In this document: positions 50,000 through 62,058 of the stretch, piece after piece | Layout: each line of letters begins with the position of its first letter | Position numbering within the stretch: the stretch's first letter is position 1 | From: Rotaria macrura | Taxonomy: Eukaryota > Rotifera > Eurotatoria > Philodinida > Philodinidae | Reading direction: 5' to 3' | Length of the DNA: 64,000 bases | NCBI GenBank assembly: GCA_900239685.1 | Contig: OENT01000030.1 | Location: forward strand, 806 to 64,805 | Program-made: the position numbers and the translations under genes | The notes under the pieces: generated by a model | The model's input: the letters and a program-made list of their open reading frames with translations, nothing else | What the model was told of the DNA's origin: nothing | Databases searched by the model: none

Positions 50000-50341
50000 C
50001 CGGATTCTCTGAATTCTGAATCTCTGAGGAACTCACACATACCACAGACTCCACGGAATCCAAGGACCTCGAGGATTTCAAGGAATCATATGATCTTAAG
50101 AAATTCCACGAGATTATCGGATTCCTTCAATTCCTTGATATCCTTAGATTATGTAAATTGCTTGAAATCCTTGGATTCCGTGAGTTCCTTGGATTCCTTG
50201 AAATACTTAACAATCATACTTCCCATGACATTTACGGGCTTCGCTTCATCTTTTGAGTTGGATATGCTATTGTAGGCGTTATTTCTTGGAGTCTGAAATT
50301 CCTTGAGTTCCTCAAGAGTTCAGAATTCACAGAACTCGGTC
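50000..50341. repeat. GGATTCC-rich fold-back repeat
   Basis: Left-end sequence (CTCTGAATTCTGAATCTCTG with GAGGAACTC) is repeated in inverted form near 50305-50338 (GAGTTCCTCAAGAGTTCAGA with ATTCACAGAACTC). The interior is filled with AAGGAATCC and its complement. It begins at the right-hand target duplication of the hAT element, so the hAT probably inserted at or in its edge. The open frame at 50090-50275 is a by-product of the repeat. Confidence 0.6.
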
Positions 50342-50623
50342 ACTACTGATTGTCTCAAGCAAGATGCGTACATTCATATTAAAAAATAAAATATCATTTC
50401 ATAGATTAAATCTTACGTGCATTGAATATTGTTTACTGATCGAAGATTTTCGTCAACCACGACTTCGATGAAACAAAATTGATGATCGGTTGATTACCAT
50501 TTGAGTTGCTTCTCGAATAAATAGCTATGATATACATGATTTTTCAAAGAAATTTCATTAATATTCGATGGTTCTCTTACATGTGTACATTTTCAGATAT
50601 ATCTATATCTTTATCTGTATTCG

Positions 50624-52045
50624 ATGGGATGCGGAGCGAGCATTGGTGACAAACCACAAAGTCCACATCGTCGTCTATTTAACAAACGACGCATGGAAGC
50701 TAGAAACATGAAATGGATTGAAGGCAACGAATCTGAATTCTACCATCTTTGTTTGAGAGGAGAAGAAAATCGAGTTAGAGAAATTTTAGAAGACCCTAAT
50801 CCAATGGATATTGATGATCTTGTCAAACTCGAACCGAATGGTGATACGGCACTCCATGCAGCTGTAGCAAACGGTCGTACTGAAATCGTACGTCTTTTAT
50901 TTGAGCACGGATGCTCTCGAAACATACTCGATCGACATGGTAAACTAGCGTTGGAGTATGATGGGGAATCTACAATGCGAAGATTATTCTCACGCGCCGG
51001 AAATCAAGATCGATTTCATGATACTGATACAACCAAGACTATGTCTTTTTACTTACCTATGGAGACATCACCGAATACAAGCACTCATAAAAATGAAACG
51101 AATAAAGGTGAAACGAATAAAGGTGAAAGTACCGTACAAACCAATACAAATAATACGGATGAGACAAGAAAAATTGAGCACTTTGAGCAATTTAAATCAG
51201 AGGAGGAAACCTATCAATATGCACTTAATCAGCAGACAACAGCAATGTGGCTTAGACTTTATACGTGGTTTTTCCGAAAATTTCCAAATCTTTTCAGACA
51301 CGATTATTTGCAGGCGAATACCTTCGACTTGGATAAAAATCCTGATTTTCTTCATTTTCTTGACAAACAATGCGACAAAAATAAACGTCACAATGTACTG
51401 AGAGCACTCAATAAAAGTAAGACCAGGGGATCCATTGAGCCACTGATTACTATGTACACTAGTGAAACTGGTTGCTACCGCTCTCTCAATCAACAATTGG
51501 CGACATCAACGCGAGAAACGAATACTGGTCCACATTTGTGTGATCGATTTATAATGGAATTTTATATTCGTTCAAATGAAATTGAGAAATATGCATTCAT
51601 CGGCACAACCTATCGAGGAGCGACAGTAAAGAGTGGCGATATAAGTATTTATGAAAACATCAGCGACAGTAAACCCCGTGGCGTCATTGCTTTTCGAGCG
51701 TTTACATCGACAAGCGAAAGTAAAGATGTTGCTCTCAATTTCATTAAAGAGCGCTTAGCGGATAGTAGTCAAACAAATGTTTTATTTATCATTGCGGTTA
51801 CAGAAAAGTCATCTAACTTACTTGGTATAGATGAAGTGTCTGAACATTCGTATGAAAAGGAAGTTCTCGTAATGCCAGGCACTCTATTTGTTGTTAAGCA
51901 AGTGGTGAGAAATGTCGATGCCATAGCTGACGACACAACACATTTGACATTGACGGAAATTCACTTAGAATACTTGCATATACCATTGTCAACGTGGAAA
52001 AAACTTCGCCACACCTTCCATTCATCTCAAAGCAACGTTCTGTAA
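50624..52045 (+). CDS. Ankyrin-repeat ADP-ribosyltransferase with N-myristoylation signal
   Basis: Single-exon protein of 473 residues, ATG at 50624. Its start, Met-Gly-Cys-Gly-Ala-Ser, fits N-myristoylation at Gly2 and palmitoylation at Cys3, so membrane anchoring on the cytoplasmic side is inferred. Residues 72-123 form about two ankyrin repeats (GDTALHAAVANGRTEIVRLL). A low-complexity linker follows (150-180, with a short tandem KGETN repeat). Residues 190-460 form an R-S-E-type ART fold: Arg331 in TYRGA, Ser-Thr-Ser at 362-364 in FTSTSESK, and Glu-Lys-Glu 411-413 in YEKEVLVMPGT. This triad is that of arginine-directed transferases, which move ADP-ribose from NAD to protein. All key residues are present, so activity is likely. 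Such ART fusions are strongly expanded in bdelloid rotifers. A polyadenylation signal lies at 52098. Confidence 0.9.
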   Translation: MGCGASIGDKPQSPHRRLFNKRRMEARNMKWIEGNESEFYHLCLRGEENRVREILEDPNPMDIDDLVKLEPNGDTALHAAVANGRTEIVRLLFEHGCSRNILDRHGKLALEYDGESTMRRLFSRAGNQDRFHDTDTTKTMSFYLPMETSPNTSTHKNETNKGETNKGESTVQTNTNNTDETRKIEHFEQFKSEEETYQYALNQQTTAMWLRLYTWFFRKFPNLFRHDYLQANTFDLDKNPDFLHFLDKQCDKNKRHNVLRALNKSKTRGSIEPLITMYTSETGCYRSLNQQLATSTRETNTGPHLCDRFIMEFYIRSNEIEKYAFIGTTYRGATVKSGDISIYENISDSKPRGVIAFRAFTSTSESKDVALNFIKERLADSSQTNVLFIIAVTEKSSNLLGIDEVSEHSYEKEVLVMPGTLFVVKQVVRNVDAIADDTTHLTLTEIHLEYLHIPLSTWKKLRHTFHSSQSNVL

Positions 52046-52097
52046 ATACTGAAACATAGTCGAAGACAATTATTCATATTTATGTATTAAAATTCTA

Positions 52098-52103
52098 AAT
52101 AAA
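52098..52103 (+). terminator. Polyadenylation signal AATAAA of the ART gene
   Basis: The hexamer starts 53 bases after the ART stop codon, in an AT-rich 3' flank. Confidence 0.5.
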
Positions 52104-55100
52104 ATTCTAAATGATCAAGTATTTCTCATCACTTATCTTTCTTGTCTATGTAGAAATGAACTAAATAATTGCTTAAAACATTCAATCGGTGTAATATGTG
52201 TCTCCATCGATTTTCAATGTATCTACTGAAAGAGGTTTAGACATGGCTCAATTCCTATGTCACCACTTTTTCAGCTATACTGTCAGAGTTACCCTCAGAG
52301 CTGTCTCAAAGTCGTGGTTGTATATAAGCGCGACCTGCGTTAATCTCATTATGATCTACAGCATTTTATATGAACCAACCATATGTGACCCTTTATGAAT
52401 TCTAATATTTTACACTCTAGTATTAAAACTTAGCCACAAGACTCCAGTATAAGTGGAAGTGCTCATGACAATTCTAATTCATATGGCATTGTGCTATAGA
52501 CAACTGATGAGTTATGTATTCATTATCTACTCTTTTTTTGATGAAGGCAAGGACCAGGGTAGGGATACACTGGTGAGAAAACGGTGAAGCCGGTAAGAAT
52601 ACGAAAAACCTATGGTAAAGGTCGGTGCATCAGCATGGCTGGATTATTTTAACAGAGACATCTGAACAATATAAGAAACAGGTCTTCACCGTATGTTCTT
52701 CATCAGCTTACCGGCTTTCACAGGTCTTAACGATATGCTTGAAAGCGCATCCCCAGACCAGATGGTTTCCGAGGGTCAAGAATTAGAAGAATCCAAGATT
52801 AAATTCCCGATTTTATAGAAAATTTAATGCCAGCAATTTAAAAAGCGATATTTTTCAATAACTTGAGATATTTTTGCGATTTTTAAACTTGAACTCTTCT
52901 GATTTCAAATTGTCTTCAATACTTCAAGGGTTTTGTGGCCATCGAAAACGTTTAAAAGTCATTCCTTTTTGTTTTTTCAATTTTTAAAACTCTTTTAAAT
53001 CCATCGTACTTTTTTTTATTTCTGTTGCTATTATTGTTTTCGTTGTTGAATATTTTCTTCGAGTTTTCAACTGACTAGCAGTGATCAGTTTTCATGGAAA
53101 ATCTTAAAGGTTTTTTTAAATTCATAATCAAGATATGAATGAAATGAAAAACTCAGTAATTTACTAATTTAGCAATAACATCGTAGTTCCGCGTGACTCT
53201 ATCATAGTTTTTTGATAATTACTGCTCACCGTGTAATCGCAATTTGATTTTAGTCGAACAAGTAGATGAAATTCATTTGAACATTTCCTTCATCTATTCA
53301 CATTTATTCAATTTTAGCGACATGCTTGGATCCTGTAAAACACTTCTATGTACGGTATACAAAGTCAGAGATCTTATCCAGGATACGGTGGTTGCCTTTG
53401 AAATCATGCATTCACAACTAACAATAGTGATAGGACAAGTTGTGTTTCATTAATAACATCTTATTGGAATCTATATCGAAGTCTATAACAATCAAATAGA
53501 ACACATTCAGAATGTTTGATCTTGTTCTAGTCTAGTCAAGAACTAAATAAAGTGAATTATAATATTCATTCATCCATCCGGCGAATCAAATATTATCTCT
53601 TCCTCCTACTAAAAGTCATTTTAATGAAACTAATCGAAAGCAACATGTAGTCAGCAACTATTGTTTTTTCGAACTTCGCTATCTCAAAACTGAATCACAT
53701 ATCTAATTCTCTCGTTGTTGTTAGTGATTATTCAGTAGATAGAAAGTGTTCATTTTTTAAACAAGATAAAAAACAACGAACCATGAGAAAGATCAGTTTT
53801 AGACTATACACATTTTATAGGACGAACTTAGATCGAAAGCGTCGTTTTTTGTAGATATAATTCATTTTTTCAAATGAAATTAACGCACAGTCATCAAACA
53901 AGCGAATTATCCATCACAATATGATAAATTCATCTAATAGAAGACGATGAAACGTATTTGACATAAACAAAAAACACCATCATATAAAAAGATTTGCAAT
54001 GCTTGATTTGAGCTGCTAGTATTAATTTTAATGGAATATTCATGTGTTGCTCTCCTAGTAGAATGACTAGTAAAATAGCACTATTGCGTACTTAATTTTT
54101 TATAGATAAATATGACAGATCATTTGTTCGAGCCGGAAACATGATCATGGTAATTAGATGATTATGAAATACGTATTTTCTTTCTCAGTCATATCATTCA
54201 TTCTACACCTTGAATCTATTTTTCTAATGAACATTTCCTTTCCGGATGTAGTCACTTTGAAACAATCCGCCAGACAGATGAAGGAACGCATAACCAATAA
54301 GTATCAATATATTCAACCATTTAATTGATTCGTTAATAGAAGAACAGCTTTTCAATGGTTTGAATAATATAAACGACGATCTTGTACTCCTTCGTGTTGT
54401 AACTATTAAGAAATTCAAGTAGAAAGAAAATGAATGCATCCATTAAATTGATAAATAATAGATCGTATCGTTTTGTTTTCTTAAAACATACATTCAATTC
54501 TATTCTAATTAATAGTATAGATAACATGAATGTTCAAGGTTTTCAACACATATCTTTCTCTGTTAAAAAAATTTCTCTCCAGAGATTATCATCATCATCG
54601 TATGCTAAAACTGAAATAGATTATTAAATATCTAAGTGAAAAATAAATGCCAATACTTTCTAAGTGTTATATCATTTTTTGCAATCGCACATTTGAGACT
54701 CTGGAAAAAATGAACGTTCCATAGTAAGTTCATCTCTATGCAATATCATTGATGCTATAAATTCAGTTCTAATGTGGTAAAAACGATTTTCTACTTATGA
54801 GACTAGTACTCGACTGAATTGAAAGTGATAAATTATTCAGTACTAATAAATATTAGGATCTATTATTGACAATATGTCCGAACTAAATTAAAAGTATAAA
54901 CTACATATCTACTCAAATAACCCGTAGAATAATAGACAGAAAGATAACAAGCAAGATTAAGTTCTTCGTCTAGATTGAATTACTTTTCATTGTAAATACA
55001 TAAGAAGAAAAGAATTCTTTCCAAAATGTATGACATGTTGTATTATTTCAAAAAAAAATACATTCGAAGAAATTTACAGTGACTGCAGAAAAAAAGTGAT

Positions 55101-55113
55101 ACACGTTGTAAGT
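52104..55113. other. AT-rich; short inverted repeat, no supported gene
   Basis: GTGAAGCCGGTAAG (52584-52597) recurs inverted as CTTACCGGCTTTCAC (52707-52721), a possible remnant of a small transposon. Open frames are short, and no splice-bounded exon was recognised. Confidence 0.35.
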
Positions 55114-55848
55114 TTATAGATTTGTCTGTTTCTTTGAACTGTTGGACATAAAAGTGCCTGTACTATTATTATTACTTGATATACCCAATGCTTGTCGTAA
55201 ACGTGTTAGTGGTCGTGCATGTTGTTTTCTAGCTTGTTCCATATAAACCATTGCTTTGAATGCTCGTACATCATTATCATCAACGTCGCATGCAAAGCGT
55301 CTTGATTCTAAACGACCTTTTTCATTATTAACCATGGAACTCGACCGGAGATCATTGATTGAGTTTGCCAATTTTCGATATAGGGGAATGGATATATTAG
55401 TTGGATTGTATTCATAGGACGATCTGTCTTGTGCACGAGACGGTTGCTTTACTGATAAAAATCGTTTTCGTAATTCATTATTACTCGATAAATCGACACT
55501 CGATGGACATGAACGAGCACCGGCTTCAATTTCTATTAATTTCAGTTCAATAGGATTTTGAAGAAATGAAGGTCCAGCTGATGAACTACGTCGAAGTAAT
55601 AATGGAGGTGATAGTCGATTATGTGTTCTAGGTTTTAGAGATAGACGTGTTTCCGTAAATGACGGTAATGAACTCGTTGCTGTAGATGGTGATATGATTG
55701 ATAAACGAGTAATTGTTTGTTCGAGAAAACGAATACGATCAATAAGAAGAGTATTGAAATTAGTCAATAATTCTTCACGAAGTCGAGCTAAACGTAATTG
55801 TGTATTTCTTTTCATGCATAAATCATTTGTACAACATGCAATATCCAT
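55114..55848 (-). CDS. Unrecognised Ser/Arg-rich protein with N-terminal coiled coil
   Basis: An intact 244-residue ORF starts at ATG 55846-55848. Residues 17-50 (RLARLREELLTNFNTLLIDR onward) are heptad-like and likely a short coiled coil. The middle is Ser/Pro/Arg-rich and probably disordered, with basic patches (LLLRRSSSAGPSF). The C-terminal third is helical and charged (DVRAFKAMVYMEQARKQHAR then PLTRLRQALGI). Three Cys pairs lie near the N-terminus (CC, C). It has no signal peptide or membrane helix, so it is cytosolic or nuclear. Codon composition is clearly coding. I do not recognise a family; a cytoskeletal or centrosomal adaptor would fit the composition, but that is speculation. Confidence 0.7.
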   Translation of the reverse strand: MDIACCTNDLCMKRNTQLRLARLREELLTNFNTLLIDRIRFLEQTITRLSIISPSTATSSLPSFTETRLSLKPRTHNRLSPPLLLRRSSSAGPSFLQNPIELKLIEIEAGARSCPSSVDLSSNNELRKRFLSVKQPSRAQDRSSYEYNPTNISIPLYRKLANSINDLRSSSMVNNEKGRLESRRFACDVDDNDVRAFKAMVYMEQARKQHARPLTRLRQALGISSNNNSTGTFMSNSSKKQTNL

Positions 55849-56697
55849 AGTGTTCGACTTTTTATTATTCCATAATTCGAAACAATATAGTGCTTGTTGT
55901 GTGACAACGAAAATCTTTTAACGCGTCGTCGAGTGTCCAATGTCTATGTAGATTATTCTTCTTTTCTTCTTTCTCTCTCTCTCTTCGTGTGTGTGTATGT
56001 GTACGTATTTATATTTGATGGAAGATTCCGGCAATACAGACAAGCACAATTAAGAGTGATCACAAGTAAGACGACACTGGAAGAAATGTGAAAGATGCCA
56101 AAAAGAAGAGAAAAGAGAACGAGAACTAATGGTTTTGATTGAATCAGTCGCAGTGTTGTTGGTGCGCTTCTTCTATGCTTTGTCGTTTCTTTCCACTTAC
56201 CACGTATGTTGTACTAAAGTACATGTCGTTTCTGTCGTGCGTTCGCAAACAAGCATCTTAACGGCTGAAAATAACGTTATTTTATCGTGCAGAACACTAC
56301 TTTTCTCGCTGTCTATCTATCTATCTATATATATATATAGTATTTTTTGTGTTGTTCAAGTGACAAAGATTAGAACCACAGTGAACTTTATTCTTTTATG
56401 TTTTAAGATCAAAAACAAAATTAATGTGCACATGATCTGTCATTCTTATGTTGAGTGTTGACTTTTACTTAATTAAAGAAAAAAAAAAGAAGATGATAGT
56501 TGTAAAGTATTTTTGACACGTAATGCAAAGATTAACATAAAATAGGATGTAAACAATATGGGTCAAATCTTGCTTTGTACTGGAGAGAAATATACAGAAA
56601 CATATATATATAGGACAGAAAAGACTTTGAATCTTCTATGTAAAGAAGACAAATAACAAGCAATAAACATTATCAACTATAACAATCAGATTAAGAT
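55849..56697. other. 5' flank and simple repeats
   Basis: Contains a TCTC run (about 55974-55986), a GTGTGTGTATGTGT run (about 55987-56005) and a CTATCTATCTATATATATAT run (about 56312-56339). It separates the gene at 55114-55848 from the end of the gene at 56698-62058. No further gene is supported. Confidence 0.5.
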
Positions 56698-59600
56698 TCA
56701 ATCTTGTTGCATTGCATTAGAATTTTGTATTGATATTGGACTTTGTTGAAATTCAAGTTCTTGAACAATTGTTTGATAAAATTTCAATTGAACATCATGT
56801 TCACTAATCATTTTATCCTTTGGTGTCGTTCTATTCATTGATGGTCGAGTAGAATCGAGTACTTTGGATAGAATTTCATTCGGATAACGATTGCTTGTTA
56901 CTTCTAGAGTTTGTTTCATCTTTTCAAAGACATTAATATTAGTCCGTAACAATATACATTGTGATTTAACTCTCATGCATAATGTATCATCATTGCCATC
57001 CGATAGGTATGCCGAAAAAATACGCTGAAATAAATGAAACAAAAGATGAAAATAAATCCAAAATTTATAATATTAAAATAAAATTATTTTAGCTGGTCAG
57101 TAAGAAACTATTTTTCTTCTCTATAACGCAGTAAATAATCGTTGAGATGAAGGATCAAAACAATCGATGACAGGCCGTCTATCGTTGACTATGTCATAAA
57201 TCTTTTTATTACGAGCGTTTGATTTCGTCGTAACTGCATCCGGAAGAAGTCGGATGTGATTGTTATTGATAATTAAATATACATATTTTTAGATTTTCTA
57301 ACATGCTTAATCATGGAAATATCCTTTAGCTATTATAGATATGCACGTGTACGATCTTGATAAATATTTCAACTAACCAAAAGATGAGCTTTAAATAACT
57401 GACAATATTGTTGTTCATTTCCATATCGAACAATTAATTGTATAATAAGATCATTTATATTCACATTACGTGCTGGTCGTTGTCTTAATGAATCAATAAC
57501 ATTTAAACATCCAATATGAAAAGCAATCGAATATGAATTCATTTCCATTGGATTTATTAGCATATAATCGAGTAATCTACCAAGATCATTATCCTCAATT
57601 ACAGTTGAATGCATAGTAAAAACATTCAATAATTCTAAACGTACATCTGACGCTGTTTGTTCATCAAGTATAATGAACAATTGTGTTAATTGACCTAGTA
57701 AACATTTCATATCTTCATTTGTATTATTTATAATTATATTCGATAAAATACGTAACGTATGAATAAAATTCATACATGAACTTTCCGTTATTATAGGTAA
57801 TGATAAAAATTGTTGTATGGAATAAATACATGTGTCAATAGTATGCTGTATTTGATGTATATTCAATTCTGTATTAAATAAACGTAGAAAAATATAGAGA
57901 TGTTGAATATTATTTGGATATATAAATGACAAATTAGTTGAATTAATACATGGTTCTTTAAATGAATTTATTTTCATCGACAGAAATAAATTATAAAATT
58001 GTTCGTATGAATTTGAATTTGTAAATATATCATACGTATAAAATTTCATTACATGATTATTTGGCATTGTTAGTAAACAGTTAATTAAACTTCTATGGAT
58101 GTCAAGTCGAAAAAGTTGAGCAAGAAATAATCCGAATAAATATTGATATTCAATCAATTGATTATTCATATACCATGATTGAATAATTAATTCACTTGCT
58201 AATTGTATAGAAGTTAACATAATAGAAGAATTATCACTGGATGATTCAACGAGTTTATTCATAGATGATAGAACGGTTTGCATAGATTTATGATTGAAAA
58301 ATTTCATCAATAAAGAATATGTAATATCATATAGATTTTGACTTTCAACTTGAGCTTTATTAAATGCTGTTGGAAGTGTTGCTGGTAGAACGATTTGTAT
58401 TCGACATTCATCAATTAAATCGAATAGTTGAGATATTAAACGATGAATAATATGTATTGAAATATCATTGACATGTATTGTTAAACTTATATCAAATGCT
58501 TCTATGATACGATAAAGAAATACTAACGATGCATATTTATATTTATTTAATGATAATTCAACAAATAGTTCATCGAAAAATAATTTCGATGATGTTTTTA
58601 ATGAATATGATATAATCTTTTGAAGAATATCTTGTAATTCCATTGTGCTATTAAATAAGTCACGTTGAAAACTAGTTAGTTCACATGTATTTTCAAGACA
58701 TATATGATATTGATACATGGTACGAATGAAATCTTGATAACTTTCAATTTGAGATATCGTACTATTGTATTGAACTAATTTATGTAATACTTGAAAATAA
58801 TATACATTCATCTATTACAATAAGAATGTTTAAGTTAACATATAAATATAACATCATAGAAAAGATAGAGTCATCAAAAATAGAAAGCGAAAACGTCACC
58901 TTCCATCTATTCATCTATGAAATTTGAACATGAATTTTCCCACTGATTAATCAATAGAACATCGCGCTTGAGAAACATGTAATCATTTCAAGTTCCGACA
59001 CAAGGATATGAGTGTGTTCAGTTAGTTATTAAATAATAGGGTAGCCTTGTGAGAGCTAGACTGATTCCGGTCACTCTCATTAAATTGAATACACATGTAG
59101 AAAATTTTCTTCATACTCAACTGCACAATCTACATCATACTTGACGAAATGAAATTTCTGCATCATTACGATGTTTTTTCATAAAATAATATGTTTATTT
59201 ATTTTCAGACTGTGACATTTGTGTAATAACCATTAAATTTCGAAACTATTTTACTAAACTAATAAAGATTTATACTTCTTTGTTAGTTTAAATACAACTA
59301 TTGTTATGTTCGATCATACTTCCTAGGATGGATGCATTACCGATGTTTGCCCTACGAAGTCAACATAGTAAACCTTACTCAATTCAATCACTTCCTGGAA
59401 CAATAATATTTAATAGGTATCTTTTCAGACATCTCATATCTTTTAACTTCTATGATTGATCATCGATAAATTTCACTTTTCAATTAAATTCTATCCTTCG
59501 TCTGATTGTGACAACATTTCTGTGCATATTATAGAAACTACATAGTTAGCTGCTTATAGAATCTGATGCATGAGACAAAAAAATCATCATAAATCAATTT

Positions 59601-62058
59601 GATCGGTATAATGTTTGACTTCGAACTATATATTTCTAGTATAGATGCAAAAACTATTGATGAGAAGATTACCGAAGTATGGAAATCTATGAATACATCG
59701 TATTCGATAAGTTTCTCCTCAAATATATCTTCGTATATTTAGGGAGAAGTTTGGTTGTAAGATATATGAAACGCTTTGGCATAAGAAAGAGAAGGTGTGA
59801 ACGATATATATCGATTTAATTGTGGAGTTTTCTAGCTGAAAAACGTCAGTATTCAACATTGTATGATAGGCTATCTGCAATGATTCACATCGAACGGAGA
59901 ACTAATTGCCTTGATGTGAGAAAAGTCATACAATCGTTCACTGAGTAATTAATAGAAATAGAAATGGTATAGAATTTTTAGCAACATTCCGTGAATCATC
60001 GTAGTGATCATACGATGCTAACTAGAGTCCTGAAATGGTATGAATTTCGTTACCCCACCGTAGCCTACGTTTTTTCGTACCCAAGCCCTACCCTATCCTA
60101 GGGTATAGGGTAGGGTAGAGTAGGACTACAGGTCTCTAATACTAACGGTAGAGAGTATCAGACAAAGATCTAATATAGATAGGTTGATTATCAGCCAATT
60201 CATATTAAAGAACATTGTACTACTCTGGAGTAGGTTTTTTATAGACATTCTTTGTTTTGTCTAATTAAAATGGTCGTGTTTTTCTACATAATGTATCTAG
60301 AGATAAGACTAAGACTTCAAAGAAATATACGAAGAAGTAGAGACAACAAGCGCAAGAGATTTATATTTACATAAAAATGATTCTTGACTTCATTCTCACT
60401 CAAACGTGCGTATTACATAACAAAAGATGATATCCAAACAAAAATGATACATCTGCTAGTATAAATGATAATTTTCACATGTGTGTGAACTTCAAAGTAG
60501 TGGAAAGTATTTCAATACAAGAATTCAATCATACTTTTGCCTAATGGTCAATAAGAAACAAACCTCGTATAACAATTATCATCAATATTGAATATTATAG
60601 AGTTAAAATATCGTTTTAATTTCTTTTATTGTTAGCTAATCATTCATCGATAAAGTCGACTCCTGTTTCTCCGAACAGATCCTGTGATTTTCAAAAGACC
60701 CATAGATTTGAATAATAGTACGAACAGAAAATATAAAAGTTTCATTGAAAAAATAATTCCATGAAAACTAATCATTAGATAGAATATTTAATTGAAATTT
60801 CATATTCAATTGTTTTTCATCGAACTAACCTGATGTCATAAAAATTTATTATCACGTATCATTCGAATCAAATTGATTTCAGTTGAAACATTGTGTACCA
60901 ATCGAGAAGTTTTTGTCCTTGGAGAAAATCTCATCACTCAATGATAGATGTAAAATTACTCAATAATCTACAGAATATCAACTAGAGAGAAGAGTCTGCT
61001 CTATGACAATCTACATATAGTTTGTTTCAGAGGCGAAAACTTATAGAATTTATCAAAGTTTACTTTCCTGATAAATATTTCTTCGTTGTCGTAAATCTTA
61101 CAAAAGACTAGTCTATCTTCGATTGTCACGTACGGATTGAATTTTCAAGCGTGTCAAATGAATCCTTCTCTAATAAATATGCAAATAGTATGCCAATAGA
61201 AAGAATACTCTTGAAATGATAATTTACCAATTTACTAAATCCATTGTTAATGGAATAGCCCTCTTATTTAGACAATGGATAAAAATAATATTAATTTATA
61301 TATACAACTACATTCGATAATTAAGAAGAGTAAGTTATATACTGACAATAAATTATAATAAACTCATTTGCAAGGCACAAATAAAAATTATTTACCTTAA
61401 GCATTGGTGATTTTTTATCACTATTGGATTTATCTGGTACATATTTCATACAAATAATTGCCATCTGTTGTAATATACTTCCATAAACAGCCATAATCAA
61501 ACCATCATTAACATCATCCATTTTACTAGACGCTACGTTTTGTTGAGATTGTTCTTGTTGCTCATCATTATCTATTAATATTTTTACAATAAGTTTATGA
61601 CAAAGTAATGTTGTAATAATGTCTGTGTTAGCTATGGAATCTGAGACACGACGTAGTTGTTCACAAAAATATCGTCGTTGACTTGATTTGACTAGAATTT
61701 CTGATAGTTTAGGTAATTTTAAAAAGTCTTTTATCTGATTATACAATGTTTTTGTCATTGTTATTGATGATGTAAGTTTATCTCGTGATAAAAATGGTCC
61801 TGGAATAATTATATCTGATTTTTCTGCACATATTTTTGATACTGATATTAACGTATGAAGAAGTACAGGAAGAACGATAGCGACTAATGTTGAATCTGAT
61901 AATGAAACGAGGCGATTCAATTGATTCGAACATTCATTAAGAAGGGATTCAAGATGGTCTAGTGTTTGTTCATCATATACACGTGTTCTATAAAGATTTT
62001 CAAGACGTTGTTCAAGATCATTGACTATGATCGATAATGAGCGTGGAGTTGATTCCAT
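56698..62058 (-). CDS. Large helical protein, 807 residues in three exons (family unknown)
   Basis: Exon 1 is 61396-62058 (221 codons, ATG at 62056-62058), exon 2 is 57378-58811 (478 codons) and exon 3 is 56698-57024 (108 codons plus stop). Donors (AAG|GTAAAT, TTG|GTTAGT) and acceptors (GTAATAG|ATG, TTATTTCAG|CGT) are good, and all junctions are phase 0. The protein has no membrane helix or signal. It is Leu/Ile-rich throughout, with regularly spaced amphipathic helices, which suggests a HEAT/ARM-type solenoid. It opens MESTPRSLSIIVNDLEQRLE and ends in a charged tail. A homologue of the recombination factor FIRRM, which is of similar size, was considered but no diagnostic motif was found. Exon 2 begins with ATG, so it could be a separate gene. 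Intron 1 is 2.6 kb and may hide exons. Confidence 0.65.
58812..61395. other. Long intron 1 of the helical-protein gene
   Basis: AT-rich interval of 2.6 kb with a 116-bp hAT-like MITE at 60023-60138. No phase-compatible exon was recognised. The intron could instead be intergenic if exon 2 starts an independent gene. Confidence 0.4.
60023..60138. mobile_element. 116-bp hAT-like MITE
   Basis: Ends TAGAGTCCTG (60023-60032) and CAGGTCTCTA (60129-60138) are inverted repeats with one mismatch, and they closely match the ends of the hAT element at 49182-49999. Flanking 8-mers ATGCTAAC (60015-60022) and ATACTAAC (60139-60146) match at 7 of 8 positions, as expected for an aged hAT target duplication. 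The interior contains a GGGTA-rich palindrome (CCCTACCCTAT...ATAGGGTAGGG, about 60086-60116). No coding. Confidence 0.8.

Noticed and set aside
50090-50275. Leu/Ser-rich ORF upstream of the ART gene
   Set aside because: It is a direct translation of the GGATTCC fold-back repeat.
56698-62058. Identification as FIRRM/C1orf112
   Set aside because: Overall size and helical nature are compatible, but I could not align any diagnostic segment by eye, so no gene name is given.
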